This document shows, piece by piece, positions 1 through 8,940 of a stretch of DNA of 64,000 bases. Position 1 is the first letter of the stretch, and each line of letters starts with the position of its first letter. The DNA comes from Pseudonocardia sp. ICBG1293 (GTDB lineage: Bacteria; Actinomycetota; Actinomycetes; Mycobacteriales; Pseudonocardiaceae). The position numbers and the translations under genes were made by a program. A model generated the notes under the pieces. The model was not told the origin of the DNA. It made no database searches and saw nothing but the letters and a program-made list of their open reading frames with translations. The stretch spans positions 1 to 64,000 of the forward strand of contig NZ_JAHLEL010000054.1 in assembly GCF_020131355.1 (NCBI RefSeq), read 5' to 3'.

Positions 1-378
1 TCCCCGCGCCGCGGCCCGCCGCACCGGGATCGTCGGGCGCACCCTCCGGTCCCGGCACCCCGACACCCCGCCGCCCCGCGGTCCGGCTCCGCCGCGGGCC
101 CGCCCGCCGTCCCGGCTCCGCGGCCCACCGACTCCCCGGTCCGGCCGGGCGGCACCACCCGGGCGCAGGCGCACGGCGCCGTCGCGCGCGGCGGCACGGC
201 GCACGGGGCCACCGGCAGGCCGTCGGCCGCCGGCCGGACCCTCGACCTGCTCGGCCGCGTCGGCAGCATCACCACGATCGCGGCCATGCTGGTCCTGTCC
301 GCGGCGCTGGCCGGGCTCGCCGACGGGACCCCGCCGACCGGTGCGGCCGCCGAGGTCGCCGTGACGACCCTGCGCTGA
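1..378 (+). CDS. C-terminal part of a hypothetical Pro/Ala-rich membrane protein
   Basis: The frame is open from the window edge to a TGA at 376-378, so the gene starts upstream. The visible 125 residues are about 75 residues rich in Pro, Ala, Gly and Arg, then one hydrophobic segment (around residues 85-105) and a short tail. That looks like a linker followed by a C-terminal membrane anchor. No catalytic motif is visible and I do not recognise the family. Base composition matches the surroundings. Confidence is moderate because low-complexity GC-rich DNA gives long open frames, but the clean hydrophobic helix supports a real protein. Confidence 0.5.
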   Translation, partial: SPRRGPPHRDRRAHPPVPAPRHPAAPRSGSAAGPPAVPAPRPTDSPVRPGGTTRAQAHGAVARGGTAHGATGRPSAAGRTLDLLGRVGSITTIAAMLVLSAALAGLADGTPPTGAAAEVAVTTLR

Positions 379-383
379 GCCGG

Positions 384-614
384 TCAGGCCGCGTCGGAAC
401 GCGCCGCCCGGTCCGGCGGCACCGCCTTCATGACGTGGTCGACGAGGTCGAGGACCATGCGGTTGCCGCCCAGGCGGTACCCGAAGTCCTCCCAGCCGAG
501 CAGCTCGCGCGAGATCAGCTCGCCGACCGGCCCGGGGTAGATCCGGGTCGCGCGGAACGCGGCCGCCCGGATGCGCATCTTCTCGTGGTGATCCATGGGT
601 TGCGGGTCGGTCAT
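384..614 (-). CDS. Small hypothetical protein, 76 residues
   Basis: This 76-residue protein starts at ATG 614 and has a mixed, non-repetitive composition. Charged residues are in the first third and a Leu/Val/Asp-rich helix is near the C terminus. There is no signal peptide, membrane segment or cysteine pair. It ends a few bases from the stop of the convergent upstream gene. The leader upstream of the start (about 615-760) can form several GC-rich stem-loops, which would fit a structured 5' UTR, but I could not match it to a known riboswitch. Function unknown. Confidence 0.6.
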   Translation of the reverse strand: MTDPQPMDHHEKMRIRAAAFRATRIYPGPVGELISRELLGWEDFGYRLGGNRMVLDLVDHVMKAVPPDRAARSDAA

Positions 615-823
615 ACCCTCACCTCCACGTCAGAGGACTGGACGTGGCGCGTCCTCCACGCTGAGTGGCTCGCCTGCGTTCCATGGTGACACCCCCACGC
701 GGGAGCACCAGGTGACGTGCGCAGGATCTCAGGCGGCGCGTCACCGAGGTGTTCCTCCCCGGTCACGCCGACGTTGCCCGCTCGATCACCCGGCCGGTCG
801 CCCCCGGTGGATACCGTGACCGC

Positions 824-1492
824 ATGGCCGACCGCACCCGCGACCTGCTCTGGTCCGACGTCGACACCCTGTACGGGGCGATCCTCGCCCACCCCTTCGT
901 CACCGGGCTGACCGACGGCTCGCTGCCGCACGAGACGTTCCGGCACTACATCGTCCAGGACGCGCACTACCTGCGCGGCTACGCCACGGCACTCAGCGTG
1001 TGCGCGGCGAAGGCCCCGACCGACGACGACACCCTGATGTTCGCCGAGCACACCGCCGGCGCGATCGCCGCCGAGCGCGAGCTGCACACCGACCTGCTCG
1101 GCGCACTCGGCCTCACCTCGGAGCAGGCCCGCGAGCTGCCCGTCGCCCCGGCCACCCGCGCCTACGTGAGCTACCTGCTCGCGGCGGCCTACGGCGGGTC
1201 CTACGCCGAGGGCGTCGCCGCGGTGCTGCCCTGCTACTGGATCTACGGCCGGGTCGGCGAGCACCTGGTCGGCACCGGCTCCCCCGACCCGCTCTACCAG
1301 CGTTGGATCGACATGTACGCCGGCGAGGAGTACCACGCCGTCGTCGAGGCGGTGCTGGAGGCGACCGACCGGGTCGGCGCCGCCGCATCGCCGACCGAGC
1401 TGGCCCGCATGCGCGAGCACTTCACGACGACCTCGCGCTACGAGTGGATGTTCTGGGACGGGGCGTACCGCCGCGAGACCTGGCCGGTCTGA
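824..1492 (+). CDS. tenA: TenA/THI-4 family protein (aminopyrimidine aminohydrolase type)
   Basis: The 222-residue product matches the usual length of TenA proteins, which hydrolyse aminopyrimidine breakdown products of thiamin for salvage. Visible family features are the N-terminal helix with HPFV, the QDAHYLRGY segment near residues 46-53, the nucleophile region LPCYWIYG with Cys137, and a C-terminal YEWMFWDGAY segment. I chose ATG 824 because it gives the standard family N terminus; an upstream in-frame ATG at 749 would add 25 atypical residues. No thiamin biosynthesis genes are adjacent and I see no TPP riboswitch upstream. It runs convergently to the next gene, with a gap of only a few bases. 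Confidence 0.88.
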   Translation: MADRTRDLLWSDVDTLYGAILAHPFVTGLTDGSLPHETFRHYIVQDAHYLRGYATALSVCAAKAPTDDDTLMFAEHTAGAIAAERELHTDLLGALGLTSEQARELPVAPATRAYVSYLLAAAYGGSYAEGVAAVLPCYWIYGRVGEHLVGTGSPDPLYQRWIDMYAGEEYHAVVEAVLEATDRVGAAASPTELARMREHFTTTSRYEWMFWDGAYRRETWPV

Positions 1493-1496
1493 CCGG

Positions 1497-1901
1497 TCAC
1501 CGGTTGTCGATGCGGTCCGGGATCACCAGGTGCAGGAAGAACGACACGATCCCGACGACGATCGCGCCCCAGAACGCCGCCCAGAAGCCGTCGACGGCGA
1601 ACGGCAGGTTCAGCACCGACGACAGCCAGCCCGTCAGCAGGAACATGAGCGCGTTCACCACGAGCGCGAACAGGCCCAGCGTGAGGATGTAGAGCGGGCA
1701 GCCCAGAGTCGCCACGATCGGTTTCACCACGGCGTTGACCAGCCCGAACACCAGCGCGACGGCGATCAGGGTGAGGATCGAGGTGGAGGTGCCGGCACTC
1801 TCCAGCCGGATGCCACCGACCAGCACGGTCGCCACCCACAGCGAGGCGGCGACGACCAGCGTGCGGATCGTGAAGGTGAGCACGGGGCTCGGTGGGGTCA
1901 T
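1497..1901 (-). CDS. Four-helix membrane protein of the phage holin superfamily IV / DUF type
   Basis: This 134-residue protein has four predicted membrane helices separated by short turns (about residues 8-28, 41-61, 65-93 and 104-126) and a charged C-terminal tail. That is the layout of the small actinobacterial proteins annotated as 'phage holin family'. Most of them are chromosomal and of unknown role, so the holin name is only a family label. Its ATG at 1901 overlaps the stop of the upstream serine hydrolase by four bases (ATGA), so the two are probably translationally coupled. No lysin or phage gene is nearby. Confidence 0.8.
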   Translation of the reverse strand: MTPPSPVLTFTIRTLVVAASLWVATVLVGGIRLESAGTSTSILTLIAVALVFGLVNAVVKPIVATLGCPLYILTLGLFALVVNALMFLLTGWLSSVLNLPFAVDGFWAAFWGAIVVGIVSFFLHLVIPDRIDNR

Positions 1902-3148
1902 CGGTCGGTCACCGCCTGCTGGACCAGCGTCTGGAGCTGGGATCGGATCGGGTAGGTGCTGGAGGGCACGAGCTGGGTCATGAACAGGACCACCAGGTCG
2001 TCGGCGGGGTCCACCCAGAACGCGGTGGATGCCAGGCCGCCCCAGGCGAAGGTGCCCTCGTTGGCGAAGCCCTTCGTCGCGGCCCCGTCGACGACGACGG
2101 AGAACCCGAGCCCGAACCCGACGCCGCTGAACGCGGACTCGGAGAAGATGGGCCGCCCGACGGTGTCCAGGTCCGCCCCGCCGGGCAGGTGGTTGCGGGT
2201 GGCGCGGGACAGGGTCCGCGGACCGAGGATGCGGACGCCGTCGAGCTCGCCGCCGCGGGCGAGCATCCGGGCGAACCGCAGGTAGTCACCGGTCGTGGAC
2301 AGCAGCCCGCCGCCGCCGGAGAGGAACGTGGGTTCGCGGGTCGCGGCCCGGGCGAGCACCTTGTTCTCGACCAGGCCACCACCGGGCCGGGCGTTGTAGA
2401 GCGTGGCGAGCCGGTCGGCCCCCGCCGAGCCCTCCGGCACCCAGAACGCGGTGTCGGTCATCCCGAGCGGGCCGGTGATCTCCTCGCGGAGGAACTCGTC
2501 GAGCCTCCGTCCGGACGCGACCTCGACGACCCTGCCCAGCACGTCGGTGGCCACCGAGTAGTTCCACTCCGTGCCCGGCTGGAACAGCAGCGGGAACGAC
2601 GCGAACTGCTCACAGGCGGTGGCCAGGTCCATGCCGGCCGGCGCCCCGAACTCGAAGCCCTTGGAGCGGTACATCTCGTCGACGGGGTGGGCGTGGTGGA
2701 AGCCGTAGGTCAGGCCGGCGGTGTGGGTCAGCAGGTGGTGCACCCGGACGGGCTCGACGGCCGCGTCGGTCCCCGGGTTGAGCGCCGACCCGCCGCGGTA
2801 GACGCGCTGCTCGGCGAACGCCGGGATGTAGCGCGACACCGGGTCGGTGAGTTCCAGCGCGCCCCGCTCGGCCAGCATCAGGACCGCGACCGAGGTGATC
2901 GGCTTGGTCATCGAGTAGATGCGCCAGAGGGTGTCGTCGGTCACCGGGGCGCCGGAGTCGACGTCGCGCACACCCAGGTGGGTCAGGTGCGCGAGCCGGT
3001 CGTGGCGGGCGACGGCGACCGTCGCGCCGGCGAGGCGTCCGTCGTCGACGTAGCGGCGGAAGTGGCTGTCGATCCGGGCCAGCCGGGCGGGGTCGAGGCC
3101 GACCTCCGCGGGGTCCGCCTCGAGCGTGCCGAAGGTCGGGGAGGTCAC
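1898..3148 (-). CDS. Serine hydrolase of the class C beta-lactamase / esterase EstB family
   Basis: The 416-residue protein has the beta-lactamase-fold SxxK motif (SMTK, Ser79 and Lys82), followed around residue 197 by a Tyr-containing segment (NYSVATD) in the place of the YxN motif and by the GGLASTAFWVDP segment near the C terminus. These are typical of EstB-like esterases and D-amino acid amidase relatives, not true beta-lactamases. There is no convincing signal peptide, so it is probably cytoplasmic. The start is GTG 3148. It is the first gene of a two-gene unit with the small membrane protein (four-base overlap). The substrate cannot be read from the sequence. Confidence 0.85.
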   Translation of the reverse strand: MTSPTFGTLEADPAEVGLDPARLARIDSHFRRYVDDGRLAGATVAVARHDRLAHLTHLGVRDVDSGAPVTDDTLWRIYSMTKPITSVAVLMLAERGALELTDPVSRYIPAFAEQRVYRGGSALNPGTDAAVEPVRVHHLLTHTAGLTYGFHHAHPVDEMYRSKGFEFGAPAGMDLATACEQFASFPLLFQPGTEWNYSVATDVLGRVVEVASGRRLDEFLREEITGPLGMTDTAFWVPEGSAGADRLATLYNARPGGGLVENKVLARAATREPTFLSGGGGLLSTTGDYLRFARMLARGGELDGVRILGPRTLSRATRNHLPGGADLDTVGRPIFSESAFSGVGFGLGFSVVVDGAATKGFANEGTFAWGGLASTAFWVDPADDLVVLFMTQLVPSSTYPIRSQLQTLVQQAVTDR

Positions 3149-3309
3149 GGGCGCGACCCTACCCGCGGGCCGGGGCCGCGGGTCCGGCGATCCGGCGCGT
3201 CACCCCCTCCTCCCCCGGCGCCGGCCCTGCGCGGCGCGGGGAACCGGCGGGGGTCGCGTGCCGGTCCGCACGTGCGGCCGCCTCCGACGGCGGGCCGGGC
3301 CGGACCGCC

Positions 3310-4110
3310 TCAGACCGGGACGATCTCGTAGCGGGCCAGCCGCTCCCCGCGCAGCGAGGTCGCGCGCAACGCCGCGGCCAGGGCGCGGAACGCCCGCGGG
3401 AGCCGGACCGCGACCTCCGACGGCGGGGCGGCCGCGTCGCAGGACGCCGCCAGGCGCAGCCCCCACGGCTCCAGCTCGCGCGGGTCCTCGCAGGTCCAGT
3501 CGACCTCCAGCGCGCGCAGCGGGCCCGCGGCGAGCCGCCCCGCCGCGCCGCGCGACAGCAGGTCGGTGACGAGCTCGGCCCCGGGCAGCATCCGTGCCGC
3601 GGTGAACACGATCCGCTGCACCCCCTGCTCCGGCAGCAGCGTCAGCACCCGGTCGGAGACGACCAGGTGCGGGCCGGGCAGGTCGCGGGCCAGCTCCAGC
3701 CAGTCCTCGTCGAGCGCGGATCCGGCCACCAGGTGCGCCGGCCCGGCCAGCAGCTCACGGCGCAGCTCCGCCACCCCGGGCAGCTCGACGTCGACCCAGT
3801 GCGCCGGGCCGTCGTGCCCGAGCCGCGCCGCGCGGTCGCCCAGACCCGGCCCCAGCTCGACGACGGTCCCGCCCGGGTGCCGGCGTGCGAACCCACGGAC
3901 CCACTCGTCGAGCACGGCGACCCGCAGGAGCGTCGCCAGCTCGTCGGCCCGCCCCGGCGCCGATCCCAGGTCGTACTCGTCCGCGACGACGGCGGCGGCA
4001 CGGTCCCCGACCAGCGGACGGCGGCGACGGGCGTCGCGGGCCCTGGCGTGTGCCGCGGGCAGTGACGTCGCCTCGAGCGCCTCCAACCGCGGACGGCGTC
4101 GTTGCGTCAC
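3310..4110 (-). CDS. Class I SAM-dependent methyltransferase-like protein (LCM/Ppm1 type)
   Basis: The 266-residue product has the Rossmann-type motif VVELGPGLGDR (around residue 97), an acidic residue at the end of the next strand in HWVDVELPGV, and a GSALDEDW segment, the signature order of leucine carboxyl methyltransferase-like enzymes. GTG 4110 is preceded by GAAGGA at good spacing; the frame stays open further upstream but the extra 48 residues are Arg/Pro-rich and unlikely to be translated. The C-terminal half is Ala/Arg-rich. Substrate unknown; this family includes O-methyltransferases of polyketides and tetracenomycin-like compounds. Confidence 0.72.
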   Translation of the reverse strand: MTQRRRPRLEALEATSLPAAHARARDARRRRPLVGDRAAAVVADEYDLGSAPGRADELATLLRVAVLDEWVRGFARRHPGGTVVELGPGLGDRAARLGHDGPAHWVDVELPGVAELRRELLAGPAHLVAGSALDEDWLELARDLPGPHLVVSDRVLTLLPEQGVQRIVFTAARMLPGAELVTDLLSRGAAGRLAAGPLRALEVDWTCEDPRELEPWGLRLAASCDAAAPPSEVAVRLPRAFRALAAALRATSLRGERLARYEIVPV

Positions 4111-4298
4111 GGTGTCCTTCCCCCCTCCAGCGGGCCTCCGCGAGGGCGTCGGCGCTGGTCGCGCGAACCTACTAGTTGGGCGGGGAGGTACCCGAGCCGG
4201 GAGGCGCCGGGCGGTGGACCACCCGCGGTCGGTGGCCTGTGAGCGGTCCCCCACACCGGATCGCCGCGGCGGTGCGGGCGCGGGCCCATGATGGGGGC

Positions 4299-5285
4299 GT
4301 GCCCCCCGCCCTCCTCACCTCCGCCGTGCACGGCGACGCCGAGGTGCTGCGCCTGCTCGAGCGCCGACGTGACGCCGGGCGTCGCCCCGGCCGGCACGCC
4401 GACGGGGCGCGGGTCGCACTGGTCGTCGGCGGCGGCGGGATGCGCGGCTCCTACGCCGCCGGGATGGTGCACGCGCTGTCGGACCTCGGCCTCGCCGCGG
4501 GCGTCGACGAGGTGTGGGGGAGCTCGGCGGGGGCGTTCGTCGGGACGGCGCTGGTCATGGGGCACGGCACCGAGGTGTCACGGGTGTTCGCCCGGGACAT
4601 GGCCCGTCGCGAGTTCATCGACCCGCGCCGCTTCGGCACCCGCCGCCCGATGGTGTCGCTGGACCACCTGTTCGACCGGATCCTCGTCGACTCCCTGCCC
4701 ACGGACTGGTCGCGGCTGCCCGATGCGCCGGTCCCGCTGAACGTGGTGGTCACCGGGGCCACCGACCTGCGCCCGCGGGTGCTGACCGCGCTGCCCGACG
4801 GCGCCACGTGGAAGGCCGCGATGCGCGCGACCGCGGCGATCCCGCTGCTGGCGGGCCCGCCGGTGCGGGTCGGCACCGGCGGTGCGGCCGAGGACTTCAT
4901 CGACGGGTCGGTCGGCGACCCGCTCCCGGTGGCCCGGGCCCTGCGCGACGGCGCCACGCACGTCCTGGCCCTGCTGACCCGCACCGCCGAGGACCTCGTC
5001 GGGACCCCGCCGGACGCCCGCACCCCGCTGTGGGCCCGCTCGCTGGACCGGCTCGCGCCGGGCCTGGGCCGGATGGCCCAGGACGCCGCCCGGCACGGCG
5101 AGTGCCTGCCGCTGCTGGCGGACGCCGCACACCCGGACCGGGCCGGCGTGCACCTGCTGACGCTGACACCGCACTCCTCCGCCGGCATCCACGGCCTGTC
5201 CACCGACTCCGGGCGGGTCGCCGCCGCGGCCCGGATCGGGTACGAGACGGTGCTGTCCGCGTCGACCCCGGCCGCGGCCGCCTGA
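4299..5285 (+). CDS. Patatin-like phospholipase
   Basis: The 328-residue protein carries all three patatin signatures: the glycine-rich oxyanion hole GGGGMRG (residues 44-50), the nucleophile elbow GSSAG (Ser76) and the catalytic Asp in DGSVGD (about residue 208). Bacterial members hydrolyse acyl esters of phospholipids using a Ser-Asp dyad. I chose GTG 4299, about 30 residues before the fold begins; longer in-frame starts exist but add low-complexity sequence. No signal peptide is visible. It is divergent from the methyltransferase-like gene, with about 190 bp between them, and stands alone. Confidence 0.85.
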   Translation: MPPALLTSAVHGDAEVLRLLERRRDAGRRPGRHADGARVALVVGGGGMRGSYAAGMVHALSDLGLAAGVDEVWGSSAGAFVGTALVMGHGTEVSRVFARDMARREFIDPRRFGTRRPMVSLDHLFDRILVDSLPTDWSRLPDAPVPLNVVVTGATDLRPRVLTALPDGATWKAAMRATAAIPLLAGPPVRVGTGGAAEDFIDGSVGDPLPVARALRDGATHVLALLTRTAEDLVGTPPDARTPLWARSLDRLAPGLGRMAQDAARHGECLPLLADAAHPDRAGVHLLTLTPHSSAGIHGLSTDSGRVAAAARIGYETVLSASTPAAAA

Positions 5286-5380
5286 CACCCTCTCGCCAGG
5301 ACGCCGATGACTTCGGCGCGGCCCCGCGGTCGGAGCTGGTGCGGGCACCGTGTCCGCACCGGCCCGGCAGGAGGTGACCG

Positions 5381-5644
5381 ATGCGCGACGACCCGCCGCC
5401 GCGCGCGTGGACCCGCACCGTCGTGCTCGCACCCGGTGAGTCCCGCCCGCACGTCGAGGACGACTGGCGGGGCGCCCTCGTCGTGGTCGACGCCGGGCAG
5501 ATCGAGCTGTGCTGCGCCGCCGGCGGGAGCCGGACCTTCGGTACCGGCTCGGTGCTGTGGTTCACCGGGCTGAACCTGGTCCGGATCCGCAACCCGGGCG
5601 GGGACGACGCGGTGTTCCGCGGCATCACCCGCGGGCCACCGTGA
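5381..5644 (+). CDS. Small cupin-like hypothetical protein
   Basis: This 87-residue protein starts at ATG 5381 behind a good GGAGGTGACCG ribosome-binding site. It is predicted to be mostly beta strand, with the segments RTVVLAPGESRP, GALVVVDAGQIEL and FGTGSVLWF. That pattern resembles one half of a double-stranded beta-helix (cupin) sensor, but the metal-binding histidines of typical cupins are missing. Neighbours give no functional clue. I treat it as a real but uncharacterised protein. Confidence 0.65.
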   Translation: MRDDPPPRAWTRTVVLAPGESRPHVEDDWRGALVVVDAGQIELCCAAGGSRTFGTGSVLWFTGLNLVRIRNPGGDDAVFRGITRGPP

Positions 5645-5657
5645 CCCGGTGCCCGCC

Positions 5658-5867
5658 TCAGCCTGCCGCGTCGAGGGCCCGCTGCCAGATCCCGTTGCGG
5701 GTGGCCACCAGGCCGAGCGCACGCGGGTCGGTCACGCACACCCCGCGGGGGCGGTGGGCGTCCCACAGCGCCGCGTCGTCGAAGACGGCTCCGCAGCCGC
5801 CGAACCGGCGGCAGCAGTGCGCCCGGTCCGGCCCCACCCACTCGGTACCGCAACAGGACATCCGCAT
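5658..5867 (-). CDS. Small putative zinc-binding protein (FDXHR-like)
   Basis: The 69-residue protein has a compact cysteine/histidine cluster (SCCG, AHCCRRFGGCG, then FDDAALWDAHR and GVC) followed by a short helical tail. The spacing of the CxxC-like pairs with a following DAHR matches the small actinobacterial FDXHR-type zinc-binding proteins, whose role is unknown. The start is ATG 5867 (a second ATG two codons later is possible). It lies 20 bp downstream of the corrected end of the GNAT gene and is likely co-transcribed with it. Confidence 0.65.
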   Translation of the reverse strand: MRMSCCGTEWVGPDRAHCCRRFGGCGAVFDDAALWDAHRPRGVCVTDPRALGLVATRNGIWQRALDAAG

Positions 5868-5886
5868 GATCCGCACGGCGGGCAGG

Positions 5887-7063
5887 CTACGGGGCACCCC
5901 CGACAGTTCCGGCGGGCGGCGGGAGCGGGTCGGTGGCCAGCAGGTCGTACCAGACCCCGTCGTCGACGATCTCGTTCTCCGTGCCGTGGCACCCCGTCGG
6001 CCCGCGGGCGGCCCCACAGCCGGAACCCGGCGCGCTCGGCGACGCGGCGGCTGGCGGTGTTGTCCGCCGCCGCACCGAGCTGCAGCCGGTGCCGGCCCAT
6101 CCCCCCGTCGGCGACCGGGGTGAAGGCGTGCCGCACGACCCGGCGGAGGGCCGCGGACACCGCCCCGCGGCCCCGGGCGTCGGGGTGCGCGCGGTATCCG
6201 ACCTCACCCCCGGTCGGGGTGTAGGGCCGGTCGGTGCCGAACACCGAGAGGGTGCCGAGGTAACGGTCGTCGTCCGGGTCGGCGATCACCCAGCCGACGC
6301 CGGACCCCAGGGAACGCTCCAGCGTGTGGTCACGGAGCCAGCGGCGGGCGTCGTCGTCGGTGTAGGGCACCGGCAGGGTGGCGCTCCACCAGCGGGCGAC
6401 CGGGTCGTTGCACGCCTCGGTGTGCCGGTCGAGGTCGGCCTCGGTGGGCGGGCGGAGCCGGACGCCGTCGCCGTCGAGCACCGGGTGCGGCCACCACGTC
6501 GTCGCCGGGGGACGGTCGGCGACGGGAGTGCCGGGCAGCAGGACCGCGGTCCAGGCGTCGACGAGGTCGTCGCCGGCGGGCAGCGCGCGGGTGCGGACGC
6601 CCTCGAAGCGGAACCCGCAGGCGTGCGCCACCCGCCAGGACGCGACGTGCCCGGCCCGGCAGGTCCAGTGCAGCGCGGCGAACCCGGCCACGTCGAAGCC
6701 CCAGTCGGCGGCCAGCCGCAGCGCACGGCTCGCGAGCCCGCGACCGCGCGCCCACGGCGCGAGCAGGTAGCCGACCGACGGCACCGGGTCGCGACGCAGG
6801 TCGATCGACCCCGCGTAGCGCGGGTGATCGCCGCACGCGGCCTCCACCGCCCAGACGTGCGGCCGCCCGACGGCCCACCGGCGGCGGGCGAGACCGACCC
6901 ACTCCCGGGCCTCGCTCTCGCCGGAGTCCGGTCCGAGCGAGGTCCAGCGCTGTGTCCCGGGATCGCGGTACACCTCCAGCAGCCCGGGGACGTCGGCGTC
7001 GGTGTGCGCGCGCAGCGTCACGACGCCGTCGGTCAGCACGGGAGGCGAGGTCGGGAGGGTCAC
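5887..7063 (-). pseudogene. Double-domain GNAT N-acetyltransferase with a one-base frameshift near its C terminus
   Basis: From GTG 7063 the frame encodes two tandem GNAT domains. The first covers roughly residues 1-170, the second residues 185-355, with the acetyl-CoA loop DARGRGAVSAALR and the RVAERAGFRLWG strand. Just after that point the frame runs into Arg/Pro-rich sequence. The expected GNAT ending (WYDLLATDPL) is in the -1 frame and stops at 5887. Removing one base from the run of four C (plus strand 5992-5995) joins the two perfectly and puts the stop 20 bp before the next gene. So this is either a recent frameshift or a sequencing error. The family acetylates amines or N-terminal residues; substrate unknown. 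Confidence 0.8.
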
Positions 7064-7154
7064 CGCGCCACCGTCACCGGCCACGCCCGTTCGGGGCAAC
7101 CGGGTTCTCCTACGATCGGCGGTGTCCGCAGGGGGCGGACGAGGGGGAGGTGCC

Positions 7155-8792
7155 ATGGCCGCGCTCACGGAGCGCCTGGTCGACCGTCGGCTGGGCTTCG
7201 GCGCCGGCGACCCGTACGTGCGCGAGCGTGACCTGCGGGTCCCGCTCTCCGACGGCGTCGTCCTGCTCGCCGACCTCTACCGGGCCCCCGGTCCGCTCCG
7301 GCCACGTCCGACGGTGCTCATGCGCACCCCGTACGGCCGCGACGGCCTCGGTTCGATCATCGGATCGTTGCTGGCCCGTCGCGGTTTCCAGGTGCTGGTG
7401 CAGTCCACCAGGGGCACCTTCGGCTCGGGCGGGCAGTTCCGCCCGCTCCTGCACGAGAGCTCCGACGGTCTCGACACACTCGCCTGGGTGCGCGGTCAGG
7501 CCTGGTGCGACGGCCGCGTCTCGATGGTGGGCCCCAGCTACGTCGGGCACACCCAGTGGGCGGTCGCCCCCTACGCCGACCCGGGGCTGTGCTCGATGAA
7601 CGCCGACATCACCGCGTCGGAGTTCACCAGCACCTTCTACCCGGGCGGCGCGCCCGGCCTGCTCAACCTCGCGACCTGGGTGAACCAGATCGGCCGCCAG
7701 GAACGCACCGGCGCGGTCACCGGCTTCCTCGCGACACCGGTGTTCAGCCGCCGCAAGCGGCGTGCGGTGACGTCCCAGCCCCTGCAGGCCGCGGACGTCG
7801 CACTGACCGGGGCGCCGGTGGTGTTCTGGCGGGACTTCGTCGAGCACGCCGAGCAGCCACGGGAGTTCTGGGCGCCCGCCGAGCACGACGGTTTCGACGC
7901 CGCCGCGATGCCGCCGGTCTGCATGGTGACCGGCTGGTGGGACCTGTTCCTGGACCGCCAGCTGGTGGACTTCACCGCGCTGCAGCGCGGCGGCGCGACC
8001 GCGCGGATCACGATCGGCCCGTGGACCCACGGCGACCGCGGGTCGCTGTCGACCATCGCCCACGAGATGGTCCACTGGCTGGGCGTGCACCTGCACGACG
8101 GCGGGCACGACGGCCGCGCCCCGGTCCGGGTGTACGTCCAGCACGCCGACCGCTGGACCGACCTGCCCTGCTGGCCCCCGCCGGACGCACGGCCCACCGA
8201 GTGGTACCTCGACCCCGCGGGCGGTCTGGGGCCGGACCGGCCCGCCGGGGCGGCGCGGGCGTCGCGGTTCGTCTACGACCCGGCCGACCCGACACCGACC
8301 GTCGGCGGCCCGATGCTCCAGCCGCCGTCCAAGCAGCTGGACAACCGCGCGGTCGAGGCCCGCGACGACGTGCGGGTCTGGACCGGTCCGCCGCTGGAGT
8401 CCGACCTGGACCTGCTGGGGCCGGTGTCGGCCGTGGTGTACGTGCGGACCGGGGTGGGCCGGGGCGACGTGTTCGTACGGCTGTGCGACGTCGGCCCGGA
8501 CGGGGCATCGATGAACATCACCGACGCCATGCACCGGCTGGTGCCCGACCGCGAGGCCACCGCACCGGACGGCACGACCGTGGTCCGGATGACGCTGAGC
8601 CCGACCGGGTACCGGGTACGCGCCGGACACCGGCTGCGCGTGCAGGTCGCCGGCGCGGCGTTCCCGCGTTTCGCCCGCAATCCGGGAACCGGTGAACGGA
8701 CGGCGACCGCGGTCGACGGGGAACCGATCTCCTACGAGATCCTGCACGACTCCGAGCACCCGTCACACGTGGTGCTGCCACACCACCCCTGA
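7155..8792 (+). CDS. CocE/NonD family hydrolase (alpha/beta hydrolase with C-terminal jelly roll)
   Basis: The 545-residue protein has the CocE/X-Pro dipeptidyl peptidase architecture. An alpha/beta hydrolase core has the nucleophile Ser128 in GPSYVGH, an Asp in GWWDLF and a His in GPWTHGD. It is followed by a beta-rich C-terminal domain ending in the RVRAGHRLRVQVAGAAFPRF strand pair typical of PF08530. The family hydrolyses esters or peptides such as cocaine esters and acyl peptides; the true substrate is unknown. The start ATG 7155 follows GGGGGAGGTGCC. No signal peptide is visible. A strong bidirectional terminator follows. Confidence 0.88.
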   Translation: MAALTERLVDRRLGFGAGDPYVRERDLRVPLSDGVVLLADLYRAPGPLRPRPTVLMRTPYGRDGLGSIIGSLLARRGFQVLVQSTRGTFGSGGQFRPLLHESSDGLDTLAWVRGQAWCDGRVSMVGPSYVGHTQWAVAPYADPGLCSMNADITASEFTSTFYPGGAPGLLNLATWVNQIGRQERTGAVTGFLATPVFSRRKRRAVTSQPLQAADVALTGAPVVFWRDFVEHAEQPREFWAPAEHDGFDAAAMPPVCMVTGWWDLFLDRQLVDFTALQRGGATARITIGPWTHGDRGSLSTIAHEMVHWLGVHLHDGGHDGRAPVRVYVQHADRWTDLPCWPPPDARPTEWYLDPAGGLGPDRPAGAARASRFVYDPADPTPTVGGPMLQPPSKQLDNRAVEARDDVRVWTGPPLESDLDLLGPVSAVVYVRTGVGRGDVFVRLCDVGPDGASMNITDAMHRLVPDREATAPDGTTVVRMTLSPTGYRVRAGHRLRVQVAGAAFPRFARNPGTGERTATAVDGEPISYEILHDSEHPSHVVLPHHP

Positions 8793-8835
8793 ATCCGGAC
8801 ATCGTCCGATCGCATTTCCGGCACCGGCGGAAATA

Positions 8836-8876
8836 CGGATGTCCCCCGCTCCGGTCGGAAGAGCGGGGGACATCCG
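8836..8876. terminator. Bidirectional hairpin terminator between convergent genes
   Basis: Arms 8836-8850 and 8862-8876 form a perfect 15-bp stem around an 11-base loop. It lies between the convergent CocE-type hydrolase (stop 8792) and the small secreted protein (stop 8941). A second, weaker 7-bp hairpin precedes it at about 8814-8834. There is no U-tract, as is common in GC-rich actinobacteria. Confidence 0.8.
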
Positions 8877-8940
8877 GAAGTGCTCGGTCACCGATGCCGG
8901 GAAGACGGTCCCGTCACGGTGCCCGGTGGTGCAGGCGCAC

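Noticed and set aside
690..823. TPP riboswitch upstream of tenA
   Set aside because: The conserved CUGAGA and GGAUAAUACC-like elements of the THI box are not present on the plus strand.
1497..1901. Prophage holin
   Set aside because: No phage genes are nearby and the gene is coupled to a serine hydrolase; the holin label is only a family name.
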